DNA from: Pseudanabaena sp. UBA1465
GTDB lineage: Bacteria > Cyanobacteriota > Cyanobacteriia > Pseudanabaenales > Pseudanabaenaceae
Direction: 5' to 3'
Length of the DNA stretch: 20,026 nt
NCBI GenBank assembly: GCA_002325645.1
Contig: DCSN01000195.1
Coordinates: forward strand, 22,139 to 42,164
In this document: positions 1 through 7,613 of the stretch, one piece after another
Position numbering within the stretch: the stretch's first letter is position 1
How the letters are laid out: each line of letters opens with the position of its first letter
The notes under the pieces: model-generated
Seen by the model: the letters and a program-made list of their open reading frames with translations, nothing else
Told to the model about the DNA's origin: nothing
The model's database searches: none
Made by a program: the position numbers and the translations under genes

Positions 1-37
1 GCGTGCGCCACAGGTTTTGGGTCTTGGTTTTTAATTA
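1..37. repeat. Palindromic repeat half-copy at window edge
   Basis: This stretch is an inverted copy of 9807-9843 (35 of 37 bases identical, with mismatches at window positions 19 and 21). Both copies contain GCGTGCGCCACAGGTTTT. At 9807-9882 the same sequence forms one half of a longer palindrome, so this is probably the right half of a palindromic, MITE-like element cut by the window edge. The two copies bracket the exopolysaccharide operon. Whether the missing half exists outside the window cannot be seen. Confidence 0.7.
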
Positions 38-59
38 TCGGAAAAATGGGTTTAAAACC

Positions 60-76
60 CCGTCCCTCTAGGACGG
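60..76. repeat. Short hairpin CCGTCC/GGACGG
   Basis: Perfect 6-bp arms (60-65 and 71-76) flank a CTCTA loop. The hairpin lies directly before a decayed TnpB-like coding scrap, so it may be a remnant of an IS200/IS605-type element end. That link is an inference from its position and form only. Confidence 0.35.
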
Positions 77-87
77 CTTTATGTTAG

Positions 88-159
88 AACACATTAAGTA
101 CCGTAGGGCATACGGGAATTCACGCTTGAGAAGCTAGTTGCAAGACTAGGTATCACTGA
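88..159 (+). pseudogene. Decayed TnpB C-terminal fragment (IS200/IS605-type)
   Basis: Read in the frame starting at 88, the sequence gives NTLSTVGHTGIHA, a stop at 127-129, then EASCKTRYH and a second stop at 157-159. The string TVGHT(G/Q)I(N/H)A followed by W/R-G-E resembles the C-terminal tail of many cyanobacterial TnpB proteins from memory. The first stop (TGA) sits where Trp (TGG) would be expected. A stop at 85-87 precedes the fragment and no upstream TnpB domain is visible. I read it as a scrap of an old insertion sequence. The match is short and could be coincidental. Confidence 0.4.
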
Positions 160-169
160 GTAAGACCAT

Positions 170-218
170 ATACAAATTTTGAAAAAGCTGGCGAAGCCAG
201 CTTTTTCAAAATTTGTAT
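170..218 (-). terminator. Long perfect hairpin ending the exopolysaccharide operon
   Basis: Perfect 23-bp arms (170-192 and 196-218) flank a 3-base loop, GAA on the plus strand. The hairpin begins 6 bases beyond the stop codon of the last operon gene. There is no separate U-run, but the outer arm is AT-rich. It probably stops transcription or protects the 3' end of the operon mRNA. The GGC-GAA-GCC centre is like other hairpins in this window, so it may be a mobile palindromic repeat used as a terminator. Confidence 0.7.
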
Positions 219-223
219 GGGTA

Positions 224-1276
224 TTATTTTATCTTTCCATTGCGAGTGGAATCTAGGTCTAAACAAGCTTTAGCGATCGCCTTACGTTGGCTATTTCCTG
301 TCAGTTTGAGAGCAAAGTTCTCGATGCTGTTGTACCAACTACGCGGTAATAACCAAATTAAATAAGCTGCAAAAATTGTCTGTAGCGATCGCATCGGTTC
401 GTAAATTAAAATTTTCCAATTACTTACCAAGGCGCGATTTACCAGTTTTACGGCGGCTTTGCCGTCTTTGTTGCGAATGGCGCGACGGGAGAGGTAGCGG
501 AACTGGTAAGCGCGGGCGAGGGATTCCCACTTTGCTAATAAATCAGGGGCATAGGTGCGCGTTTTGGCAATTACCTTTTCCCATGACTCTAGTTGCTTAT
601 TCATGTTGGCGGATAGGCTATCAGGATTAACACGATAGAGGGTAAGCGGTTCGGGAATCCCTTCAATTTGCCAATTGGTTTGAATGGCGATTCTAATCCA
701 GCATTCGATATCTTCTGATTGTCGAAACTGATCGTCAAAATAGAAGTCTTCCACTTCGCCATAGAGATTGTCTTGGAACTTAATGCCTTCAAGGGCTTCA
801 CGACGAATCATAGGGGCGGAACCGTTGCCAATGGGGTTGCGACAGAGTAAATGCGCCGCGTCAATATCTGTCAGTTTCGGCATTTGATATGTGCCGAGGG
901 AATTGCTATCTTCATCAATAAAGGCGGAACGGCTGAAACTAATGCCAACTTTGGGATGAGTTTCTAAATGTTGAATATGCTTTTCTAGCTTGGTTGGCAT
1001 CCAGAGATCATCGCTGTCTAATAGGGCAATATATTCGCCTTGAGCATGACGAATTCCTGTATTTCTAGCCCCTGCTAAACCCCGATTTTTTTGACGAACA
1101 ATCCGTATGCGTGGATCGTTGAACTGTTCGCAAATCTCAATACTGCGATCGGGTGACTGATCATCAACAATGATTAATTCAAAATCCTGAAATGTTTGGG
1201 ACAAGACTGATGTGATTGTTTCTTCGATAAACCGTTCGACATTATAAACTGGGACAATTACTGATACTTTAACCAT
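224..1276 (-). CDS. GT2-family glycosyltransferase
   Basis: This is a 350-residue GT-A fold glycosyltransferase predicted to transfer a sugar from a nucleotide-sugar donor onto the growing lipid-linked repeat unit on the cytoplasmic face of the membrane. The N-terminus has the family pattern: VSVIVPVYN (residues 4-12), VDD at 37-39, RNTGI at 71-75 and the metal-binding DSDD at 87-90. An SEDIECW stretch near residues 190-200 matches the ED motif that carries the catalytic base in this family. It is the last gene of the operon, separated from the flippase gene by a 74-base gap containing a hairpin, and followed directly by the 170-218 terminator. Sugar specificity cannot be read from sequence. 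The start is an ATG at 1276. Confidence 0.9.
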   Translation of the reverse strand: MVKVSVIVPVYNVERFIEETITSVLSQTFQDFELIIVDDQSPDRSIEICEQFNDPRIRIVRQKNRGLAGARNTGIRHAQGEYIALLDSDDLWMPTKLEKHIQHLETHPKVGISFSRSAFIDEDSNSLGTYQMPKLTDIDAAHLLCRNPIGNGSAPMIRREALEGIKFQDNLYGEVEDFYFDDQFRQSEDIECWIRIAIQTNWQIEGIPEPLTLYRVNPDSLSANMNKQLESWEKVIAKTRTYAPDLLAKWESLARAYQFRYLSRRAIRNKDGKAAVKLVNRALVSNWKILIYEPMRSLQTIFAAYLIWLLPRSWYNSIENFALKLTGNSQRKAIAKACLDLDSTRNGKIK

Positions 1277-1300
1277 GATTTATTACCGATAATTAATTAC

Positions 1301-1349
1301 TTAATTTGTAATTTGTGCCGCACAAAACGCGACACAAATCACAAATTAA
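1301..1349. repeat. Intercistronic hairpin between flippase and GT2 genes
   Basis: Arms 1301-1317 and 1333-1349 are 17 bases long with one mismatch, around a 15-base loop. The hairpin fills most of the only sizeable gap inside the operon. It could attenuate transcription into the last gene or act as a processing signal, but has no clear U-tract. Confidence 0.5.
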
Positions 1350-1350
1350 A

Positions 1351-2640
1351 TTAGGTTTGTTCTTGAAGATTGGGCTTAGTGATGTATTTCTTCACCCACA
1401 TTACAAATAGGGGAATTGCCCCCCAATGAATGAGCATCACTGCTGCTGCTACGCCCGTGATCTGCCAGATTGTACCGATACAAATAGCGATCGCAAATAC
1501 AACCGTGAATAGCACGTTCCAAATCAAATCCCAACTTGGTTTATCCATAGCCCAAAGTGCTTTAGAGGCTGCATTTGCATAGGGGCGCGGGATTGCCGAT
1601 AGACAAATGAGAATCAATAGGGGAATTGCGGGAATCCATTTCTGTCCAAATACTAAAGGAACATAAATCGGTGCAAGTAATACCTGCGCTAAGACGATGG
1701 GGATAATTACTTTGGTGATGGACTGGAAACTCTGGAGATAGCGATCGCGAAATTGAGCAGGGTCATTTCTGGCTTCGCATAGGTGCGGATAGAGCGCCGC
1801 ATCAACGGCGGTAATGAAACTAAGGCTAATTCCTAGCCCCGCGTTAAAGGCAAAGTAATACAAGCCAAGGGCTTTAATGCCTAAGAGATGCCCTGCAATT
1901 AAATAATCGAGATTATTGCGGAGCGTGGCAAGCATTTGGATACCCAAAATACTGCGCCCAAAATGGATGATTTCTTGCCAACGATGGAGCGTGAAGGATT
2001 GAGCCGATCGCCAAGGATGATTGGAGCGATGCACGATTACCCAAATCGGGGCGACGATTACTTTCGGCAAGACGATCGCCCACATTCCGAAGCCTTGCCA
2101 TGCCAGAATCATCGTCAAAATATTGTCGGTAGAAATCTGTAAAGCATTAGCTAAAGCCGAGACATGGAGACGGTTTTCACGCTGCGATCGCGCTGCTTGG
2201 ATCAGTCCCATCGGTAACATTAGATAAACCAATCCCATCGCGCAGATCGGTAAAATTACTTGGCTATCTTTGTAAATCCATGACATCGGCAAAGCCACCA
2301 GACATTGAATCAGAAATAATCCGCCGCAGATAAACCAGTTAATGTAATAGGCGGTTTGCGATAACTCTTCGATGTCTTCTTCTTGGGCTTGGATTAGCTT
2401 ATCGAAAATGCCGTTGCGCGTGAACACATTCACAAATTCATTGGTGGTGAGAACTAGCGCCGCTAAACCATAGTCATATTCTGAGAGCCATCGCGCTAAT
2501 ACCACCGTGGCAGCTAAGCGCGAAATGCGAATGAGAATTTCGGACAATCCTAACCAGCCAATATTACGAGTGAAGCGATTCGCTAGTTTTTTCTGAATGA
2601 AGCTAATTATGGGTTGAATTAATTGAATTAGTTTTTGCAT
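1351..2640 (-). CDS. Wzx-type polysaccharide flippase
   Basis: This is a 429-residue polytopic membrane protein of the MOP (oligosaccharide flippase) superfamily, expected to flip the lipid-linked repeat unit across the inner membrane. It opens with a basic amphipathic segment, then NIGWLGLSEILIRISRLAATVV-type first-helix sequence with the conserved Arg pair, followed by about ten more hydrophobic stretches and a charged tail. The frame is open upstream to 2751, but that extension has no hydrophobic or family-like sequence and would overlap the GT4 gene by over 120 bases. The ATG at 2640 (MQKLIQ...) gives a 13-base overlap with the GT4 stop, like the other tight junctions in this operon, so I chose it. 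Confidence 0.85.
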   Translation of the reverse strand: MQKLIQLIQPIISFIQKKLANRFTRNIGWLGLSEILIRISRLAATVVLARWLSEYDYGLAALVLTTNEFVNVFTRNGIFDKLIQAQEEDIEELSQTAYYINWFICGGLFLIQCLVALPMSWIYKDSQVILPICAMGLVYLMLPMGLIQAARSQRENRLHVSALANALQISTDNILTMILAWQGFGMWAIVLPKVIVAPIWVIVHRSNHPWRSAQSFTLHRWQEIIHFGRSILGIQMLATLRNNLDYLIAGHLLGIKALGLYYFAFNAGLGISLSFITAVDAALYPHLCEARNDPAQFRDRYLQSFQSITKVIIPIVLAQVLLAPIYVPLVFGQKWIPAIPLLILICLSAIPRPYANAASKALWAMDKPSWDLIWNVLFTVVFAIAICIGTIWQITGVAAAVMLIHWGAIPLFVMWVKKYITKPNLQEQT

Positions 2641-3644
2641 AAATCTGATAGCAGCGCCTCCCATGCATCCATATATTCTTCCCAAGCATTCTGGACATCC
2701 ATGCGCCCCTGTAAGCCCCATGCTTCTAATTGCGATCGCGGCCTTATGCAAACTTGATCGATCGCGGCGGCGAGAGCGTCAGGATCATTAGCAGGAACTA
2801 GTAAGCCACAATCATTTACCTGTTCTGTTAGTCCATCGACTTTGGAGACGATTACCGCTTTGGCGGCGGCTTTAGATTCTAAACAGACATTGCCCCAAGG
2901 TTCCCAATTGGAAGGAATGATGATCACATCGCATTTTGTGAGAAAAGATGGTACGTCAGAAATAGAGCCTAGAAAATGAATGCGTGGATCGTCACCAGCT
3001 AAGGATTTCAATAATTCTTCCTGCTCTCCATAGCCGCCAACTAGCAATTGGATTTGAGGATTTTGGACTTTTGGCATTGCTCTCAGTAAGGTGTCAAATC
3101 CCTTTTGCTGATTGAATCGCCCATAGGCTCCTAATACTAAAGTTGTGTCGATAGATTTGAGGGGTAAACTCAGGAATTCATCTAAAGTGCGACATTGCTG
3201 AATATTCGCTAGTTTTTTGGGGTTAACGAGGCGGTGCGATCGCATCCATTTTCTCTGTCCTTGGGAAATTGCAACAACTTTATGGGCAAGTCCATAGGCA
3301 AAACGTAGCATCAAATGAAATCGCCAAGGCGATCGCACTTTCCACTGTTCAAAGCTTTCAGAATAGTGATGCTCATGAATGAGTAACTTAGTTGCGAACC
3401 TGAGTTTTAATAATCGCCATAGCGATCGCCATGAACAGGGATCATGCCAAATCACCACATCAGGTTTAATTGTCGATAGATTGCTGAGGGCTTCGCTTTC
3501 GGTGAGAAAGAGAAATTCAAATTTTTCTTTGAGGCGCGAATTTGTAAGACTATTACTGGTGCTTTTGATGCCGCCCACATTGCGATCGCTGAGTAGATGC
3601 AGGATTTTGGGTTTACGTTCTTGCAAATTTATTGGTGATGTCAT
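2628..3644 (-). CDS. GT4-family glycosyltransferase
   Basis: This is a 338-residue GT-B fold retaining glycosyltransferase. The C-terminal donor-binding half is typical: GAYGRFNQQKGFDTLL (172-187), VGGYGEQEEL (202-211), HFLGSISDVPSFL (223-235) and the EX7E motif at E248-E256. The N-terminal half is shorter than usual for GT4 and shows a GG-containing acceptor loop near residue 24. It probably adds one sugar of the exopolysaccharide repeat unit at the cytoplasmic membrane. Its start overlaps the stop of the upstream polymerase gene as ATGA (3641-3644), consistent with translational coupling. The donor and linkage are unknown. Confidence 0.9.
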   Translation of the reverse strand: MTSPINLQERKPKILHLLSDRNVGGIKSTSNSLTNSRLKEKFEFLFLTESEALSNLSTIKPDVVIWHDPCSWRSLWRLLKLRFATKLLIHEHHYSESFEQWKVRSPWRFHLMLRFAYGLAHKVVAISQGQRKWMRSHRLVNPKKLANIQQCRTLDEFLSLPLKSIDTTLVLGAYGRFNQQKGFDTLLRAMPKVQNPQIQLLVGGYGEQEELLKSLAGDDPRIHFLGSISDVPSFLTKCDVIIIPSNWEPWGNVCLESKAAAKAVIVSKVDGLTEQVNDCGLLVPANDPDALAAAIDQVCIRPRSQLEAWGLQGRMDVQNAWEEYMDAWEALLSDLCKN

Positions 3645-5026
3645 GATGTAATCTCCTCCTGATTTTGACTAGTATTTTGATTTTCTATTTGGGCGATCGT
3701 TCCCATTAGCAAAGCTTGACTAGGTTCTATCTCATCTTCATTAGGACGTTCCAAAAATCCCATGCCGATCGCGATTAGCCCAGGCCAATATAAATAGGCA
3801 AGAATTTCCAAGTTTTCACCAAAGGTATACAGAAAAACCACCAACGTCATCGTTAAGCCCAATTTTGCAGTATCACTGCGTTGTGACTTAATCAGCAAAT
3901 CTCCTAAGCTATAGATCATCGGAATTGCCAAAGCGACAAATCCCACCAACCCTTTCACAAACAGCAGCCCATACCAAGTGTGATGGGAACCAATTGGCAT
4001 ATATTCCACCATGTGTGGACCACTCTCGACAATACCATGTCCCCAAGTTGGAGCTTCGGTTTGCCAACGGTAAACCGCAATTCTGCCTAGAGCCGCCCGT
4101 ACCCGTGAGGAATCCTTACGAGCCGCCGCAAATTGCTCAGAGAACTTGTCCAATCCTTCCATTAACATTGGAAAAGTTACTCCCCCTGTACTGGCGATCG
4201 CCCCCGTAATCATCAGCGAGATCGGTCGTGAAATTCTAGACAAGAGTTCCACCAAAATCCATACTACTGGCAAACAGAGCAGGGCTAATCGGGATTTGGA
4301 AATTTGACACATCATGATGCAACCTGCAATTCCTAAGTATTTCCACTTCTTACAAGGTTCGCGCAAAATCATAAAGAAGTAAATATTAGCCACAAATCCG
4401 AGGGCGGGAGCCCAAGGCGTAAATAGTCGCCAACGCGGTGTATTGTCGCCTGGGTCGATTTCATAGAGACGGAATTCAAAAAATTCAGGACCAGGGCCGC
4501 CGATCGCTTGTAATGGCGAGATAAATAATTTTTCAGGTAACTTGACATAGTAAGCAGCGATGAAGATGGGAGAGAACAAAAACACCATCGTACAAACCAA
4601 CGCGGCGGCTCGATACAGGAGTTTGGGACGGATGGGTAAGCATCCTGCCATCGGAAATAGCGCTAAGATCGCCCATCCCTTCGCCCAACCAATCGATGAT
4701 TTGATAATCTGTCCCATCTCTAGGTAATAGTCCAGATGTCCCATGATCAGCGACACCTGCATCATTACCATGCCGCCAACCCACATCCACACCCCAATGG
4801 GAATGCGAATTCGCTCTTTTAAGGGAGTATCTGGATTTTGCTGCCACCAACGCCAACATAATCTTCCAAATAAGATCCAAGGTAAAATCGCGCCAAGTAC
4901 ATATAAACCGCCGATGAAATAGATAGCGAAAGTCCAAACAATCGCATACCACACCAATTTCTCTTCGAGGTTTTCTGGTGTAATCCTTAAATGCTCAGGG
5001 GTTTGGAAAAACTTGAATATGTTCAT
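3641..5026 (-). CDS. Wzy-like O-antigen/exopolysaccharide polymerase
   Basis: This is a 461-residue polytopic membrane protein with roughly ten to eleven hydrophobic helices, starting near residue 27. A large extracytoplasmic segment in the second half contains SRVRAALGRIAVYRWQ, then GHGIVESGP and GSHHTWYGLLFVKGLVG. A periplasmic loop of this form (WxGHG..., GSHHTW) is characteristic of the O-antigen ligase/polymerase (Wzy_C-like) superfamily. In this operon it is the obvious candidate to polymerise flipped repeat units. A ligase role is possible from sequence alone, but the Wzx, PCP and OPX neighbours favour polymerase. It starts 5 bases after the co-polymerase gene stops. Confidence 0.8.
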   Translation of the reverse strand: MNIFKFFQTPEHLRITPENLEEKLVWYAIVWTFAIYFIGGLYVLGAILPWILFGRLCWRWWQQNPDTPLKERIRIPIGVWMWVGGMVMMQVSLIMGHLDYYLEMGQIIKSSIGWAKGWAILALFPMAGCLPIRPKLLYRAAALVCTMVFLFSPIFIAAYYVKLPEKLFISPLQAIGGPGPEFFEFRLYEIDPGDNTPRWRLFTPWAPALGFVANIYFFMILREPCKKWKYLGIAGCIMMCQISKSRLALLCLPVVWILVELLSRISRPISLMITGAIASTGGVTFPMLMEGLDKFSEQFAAARKDSSRVRAALGRIAVYRWQTEAPTWGHGIVESGPHMVEYMPIGSHHTWYGLLFVKGLVGFVALAIPMIYSLGDLLIKSQRSDTAKLGLTMTLVVFLYTFGENLEILAYLYWPGLIAIGMGFLERPNEDEIEPSQALLMGTIAQIENQNTSQNQEEITS

Positions 5027-5031
5027 CTTGA

Positions 5032-6504
5032 TTACCCTGTTTTACTGCGATCGCTGTTAGGAATAGCGCGTAAAGTTGGTAATTCCGTCACCTCCGCAAT
5101 TTCTACTTCCTGTTTTAATTGTTGACTTTTTGTCTGACGCTTCCACAATAAAAATATGCCTGTGGAGACAAAGAGAGAACCGACAAAAGCCCCTGCCAAT
5201 ACCAGTTTTGGTTGTGGCGATGCGGGTTCATCGGCTAAGCTTGGCGGCGAGACTAGTTGGGCTAGGGGATAGGCGGTAAAAATATCCGACTTGCTCAGGT
5301 CAATTTTGGCGAGGGAAGAAGCAAAGACCGCTTCGGCAACTTGAGCATCCCGTTGCAGGCGATCCAGTTCCAATTGCTTTTGGGTCAAGTCCCGCAAGCG
5401 ATCGTCAAAATTTTCAATTTGGCGACCCAATTCTTCAGCTTGCCCAGCGATGCCACTTTGTTCTGCTTGCACAGCCACTAAATCCCGATATAGACTTTCT
5501 TTCCCTGCACTGCCCGTTACGTTCAAATTAATCCTTGCTAATTCTTGCAAACTCAGGGGACGTTTTAATAAGAAACTGGCGCGATCGCTAATCGCCGCAC
5601 TAGCGTTTTTTTGTCTCGCCATTTCTCTCACGACATTGGGATTGTTTTCACCCCATTTAGATCTTGAAATCGTTAAATTTGCCGAGGATTCACTATAGTC
5701 CTTGAGATTTTGCTGATAAATCGGATCGGACTGCAAAGTAAAGGCGGCGCTCGCCTCATTGACACTTAAACCGAGGCTATTTGATAGTTGTTGAAGGCGA
5801 TCGCTAAGTAATATATCCTGCGCCAACATTTCCGCCCTCTGTTTCCGCAACTGCTCCAAACTCACCGCCACTTCTTTAACTTGATCGCTGGTACTCAGTC
5901 CCGACCGACTTTTATAGGCTGCTAATTTCTTTTGGGACTCCGCTAATTTAATTTTTGCCATATCCAAAGTCGCCTGTGTGCCATCGTCACGCCTTGCAAT
6001 TTCATCCTCACGCAACTTACTCACCTTTTGCATGAGCGTATTGTAAAGCGCAAAGCCACGCTCTTGCGCCGCTTTTGCACTTGGTCCTTCAATTTCCACC
6101 TGCAAAATGGAAGTATTATCGATTAATTTACTTTTTGGCTTGCCTAATTCGGAAGTCTTGATATTAAGAGACTCAGCCGCTTCTGCTAAGACAGGCTCAT
6201 CATTGAGAATATATTGATAATTTGCTCTCGGATCGAGGGAAGATCCGCCCGAAGCCGCAGTACTTGAAGAAGAAGCTTGACCAATACTCGGTAAATTTAC
6301 ATTTGCCCCCACATTGCCTCCAGGCAGAATGATTGCCATTTTGCTCACAAATTTAGGCTTCGCCTTTTTGAGATAGGTCAAGGCTCCTCCCCAGATGATC
6401 GCATTCAGGGCTAATCCCATGAAAACATAAATCCACCATCCAAAACGAGGCGATCGCTTCGGCTCTTGCGAATCATTTTTTTCATTGGGAAATTCCTTAC
6501 TCAT
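5032..6504 (-). CDS. Wzz/Wzc-type polysaccharide co-polymerase without kinase domain
   Basis: This 490-residue inner-membrane protein has two transmembrane helices (about 23-44 and 434-454) enclosing a long, Gln/Glu/Arg/Ala-rich periplasmic domain with coiled-coil character (about 190-420). A Pro-rich stretch just before the second helix (PPSLADEPASPQPK) is typical of chain-length determinant proteins. The cytoplasmic tail is only about 35 residues and has no Walker motif or Tyr cluster, so any BY-kinase partner must be separate. It probably controls chain length and couples the polymerase to the outer-membrane export channel. Its ATG overlaps the upstream stop by 4 bases, with GGGAG a few bases upstream. 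Confidence 0.85.
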   Translation of the reverse strand: MSKEFPNEKNDSQEPKRSPRFGWWIYVFMGLALNAIIWGGALTYLKKAKPKFVSKMAIILPGGNVGANVNLPSIGQASSSSTAASGGSSLDPRANYQYILNDEPVLAEAAESLNIKTSELGKPKSKLIDNTSILQVEIEGPSAKAAQERGFALYNTLMQKVSKLREDEIARRDDGTQATLDMAKIKLAESQKKLAAYKSRSGLSTSDQVKEVAVSLEQLRKQRAEMLAQDILLSDRLQQLSNSLGLSVNEASAAFTLQSDPIYQQNLKDYSESSANLTISRSKWGENNPNVVREMARQKNASAAISDRASFLLKRPLSLQELARINLNVTGSAGKESLYRDLVAVQAEQSGIAGQAEELGRQIENFDDRLRDLTQKQLELDRLQRDAQVAEAVFASSLAKIDLSKSDIFTAYPLAQLVSPPSLADEPASPQPKLVLAGAFVGSLFVSTGIFLLWKRQTKSQQLKQEVEIAEVTELPTLRAIPNSDRSKTG

Positions 6505-7613
6505 TGGCTGCTCCCACCGAAAATATCGCGAATCAATTTGATCGGATTGAGAAGATCCCCCACAAAATTTAAAACTCCCCTCACTTCCGTTACGGTGGAG
6601 TCATAACAGGCGACGCTATCCTGTGGCATTAAGAATGGATTCGTGATTTGATCCTGAGAATTGCGGATTAAATCTTCAACACCGCGATCGATCGCCACAG
6701 TTTCCCCTGAAAGGCGATCGGTTCGCACTAGCACCGCACGGCGCGGCACATTGGTGGGGGCAGTGCCGCCGACACAGTTGGCGGCAAATACCGCTTGTGA
6801 AAATCGGGAACCATAGGGAAAGCTAGAAGAATCCTTACCGATCGCTGAAGAAGCGTTACTACTGGCAGGTACGGTTAAATTTGACAGAAAAACCGTAATC
6901 CCAGGGGGCGTAATTTGGGAAGGGCGAACAATGCGCGGATCGATGGTATCTCGTTTAGGAACGATGATCGTATCGCCTGCAATCAGGGGAATATCTGCCA
7001 AAGGCTCACCCGTAAAGATTCCTGACAAATCCACGGTTAACTGCTGATTTTGGCGAATGATGCGGATTTTAGTGATATCGGCATTAGGCGTTACGCCGCC
7101 CGCCCCCCGCAGCGCCGAAGTTAAAAAGCGATCGGGCGCATAGTCCCCCGATGATTGCGTCAGTTGCTGGGCGCGAACTTCGGCACTGCGATTATTGATC
7201 AGCACTCGCCCAGGTTGAAATGTTTCCCCTGACACATTCACGGCGATCGGGGCAAGCGCGAGGGGTGTAACGGAAATTTGCAGGAATTGCGGTTGAAAAT
7301 ATTTTTTGATGATCAACTGAGTTTTGATTAACTCTTGAATGGCGGGAAGCTCCAAACCAACTACAGGCAAAGGCTCTAGATAGGGAATCGCAATAGTTCC
7401 GTCAGTATTGACTTCATATACACCATTAAATAATTCGCCTTCGGGAATCAGTAAGCGAATACGATCGCCTGGGGATAGGGGTAATGCTTCTAAGGACTGG
7501 GCAGGAGTAACGGCGACTATTGCTAAGAAGATTAAACATCTAAAATTAGATGGCAAGAACAAATCTAACCAGCTAATTTTGTTGTGTTGTTGCCACCCTT
7601 TAGACTGCGCCAT
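6501..7613 (-). CDS. Outer-membrane polysaccharide export protein (OPX/Wza family)
   Basis: This 370-residue protein has a hydrophobic N-terminal segment (FRCLIFLAIVAVTPAQS) that looks like a signal sequence. A polysaccharide export domain starts at LSPGDRIRLLIPEGE and includes GVYEVNTDGTIAIPYLEPL. An SLBB-like region follows, with VNVSGETFQPGRV and ALRGAGGVTPNADITKIRIIR, ending in AGDTIIVPKRD. A less conserved C-terminal part contains two Cys residues. It should form the export channel working with the co-polymerase. I took the ATG at 7613, which overlaps the upstream stop by 14 bases. A TTG at 7637 preceded by GGAG at good spacing would add eight residues and is a real alternative. No lipobox Cys is obvious near the signal end. 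Confidence 0.85.
   Translation of the reverse strand: MAQSKGWQQHNKISWLDLFLPSNFRCLIFLAIVAVTPAQSLEALPLSPGDRIRLLIPEGELFNGVYEVNTDGTIAIPYLEPLPVVGLELPAIQELIKTQLIIKKYFQPQFLQISVTPLALAPIAVNVSGETFQPGRVLINNRSAEVRAQQLTQSSGDYAPDRFLTSALRGAGGVTPNADITKIRIIRQNQQLTVDLSGIFTGEPLADIPLIAGDTIIVPKRDTIDPRIVRPSQITPPGITVFLSNLTVPASSNASSAIGKDSSSFPYGSRFSQAVFAANCVGGTAPTNVPRRAVLVRTDRLSGETVAIDRGVEDLIRNSQDQITNPFLMPQDSVACYDSTVTEVRGVLNFVGDLLNPIKLIRDIFGGSSQ

Noticed and set aside
5032..6504. A Wzc tyrosine kinase fused to the co-polymerase
   Set aside because: The tail after the second membrane helix is about 35 residues with no Walker motifs or Tyr cluster.
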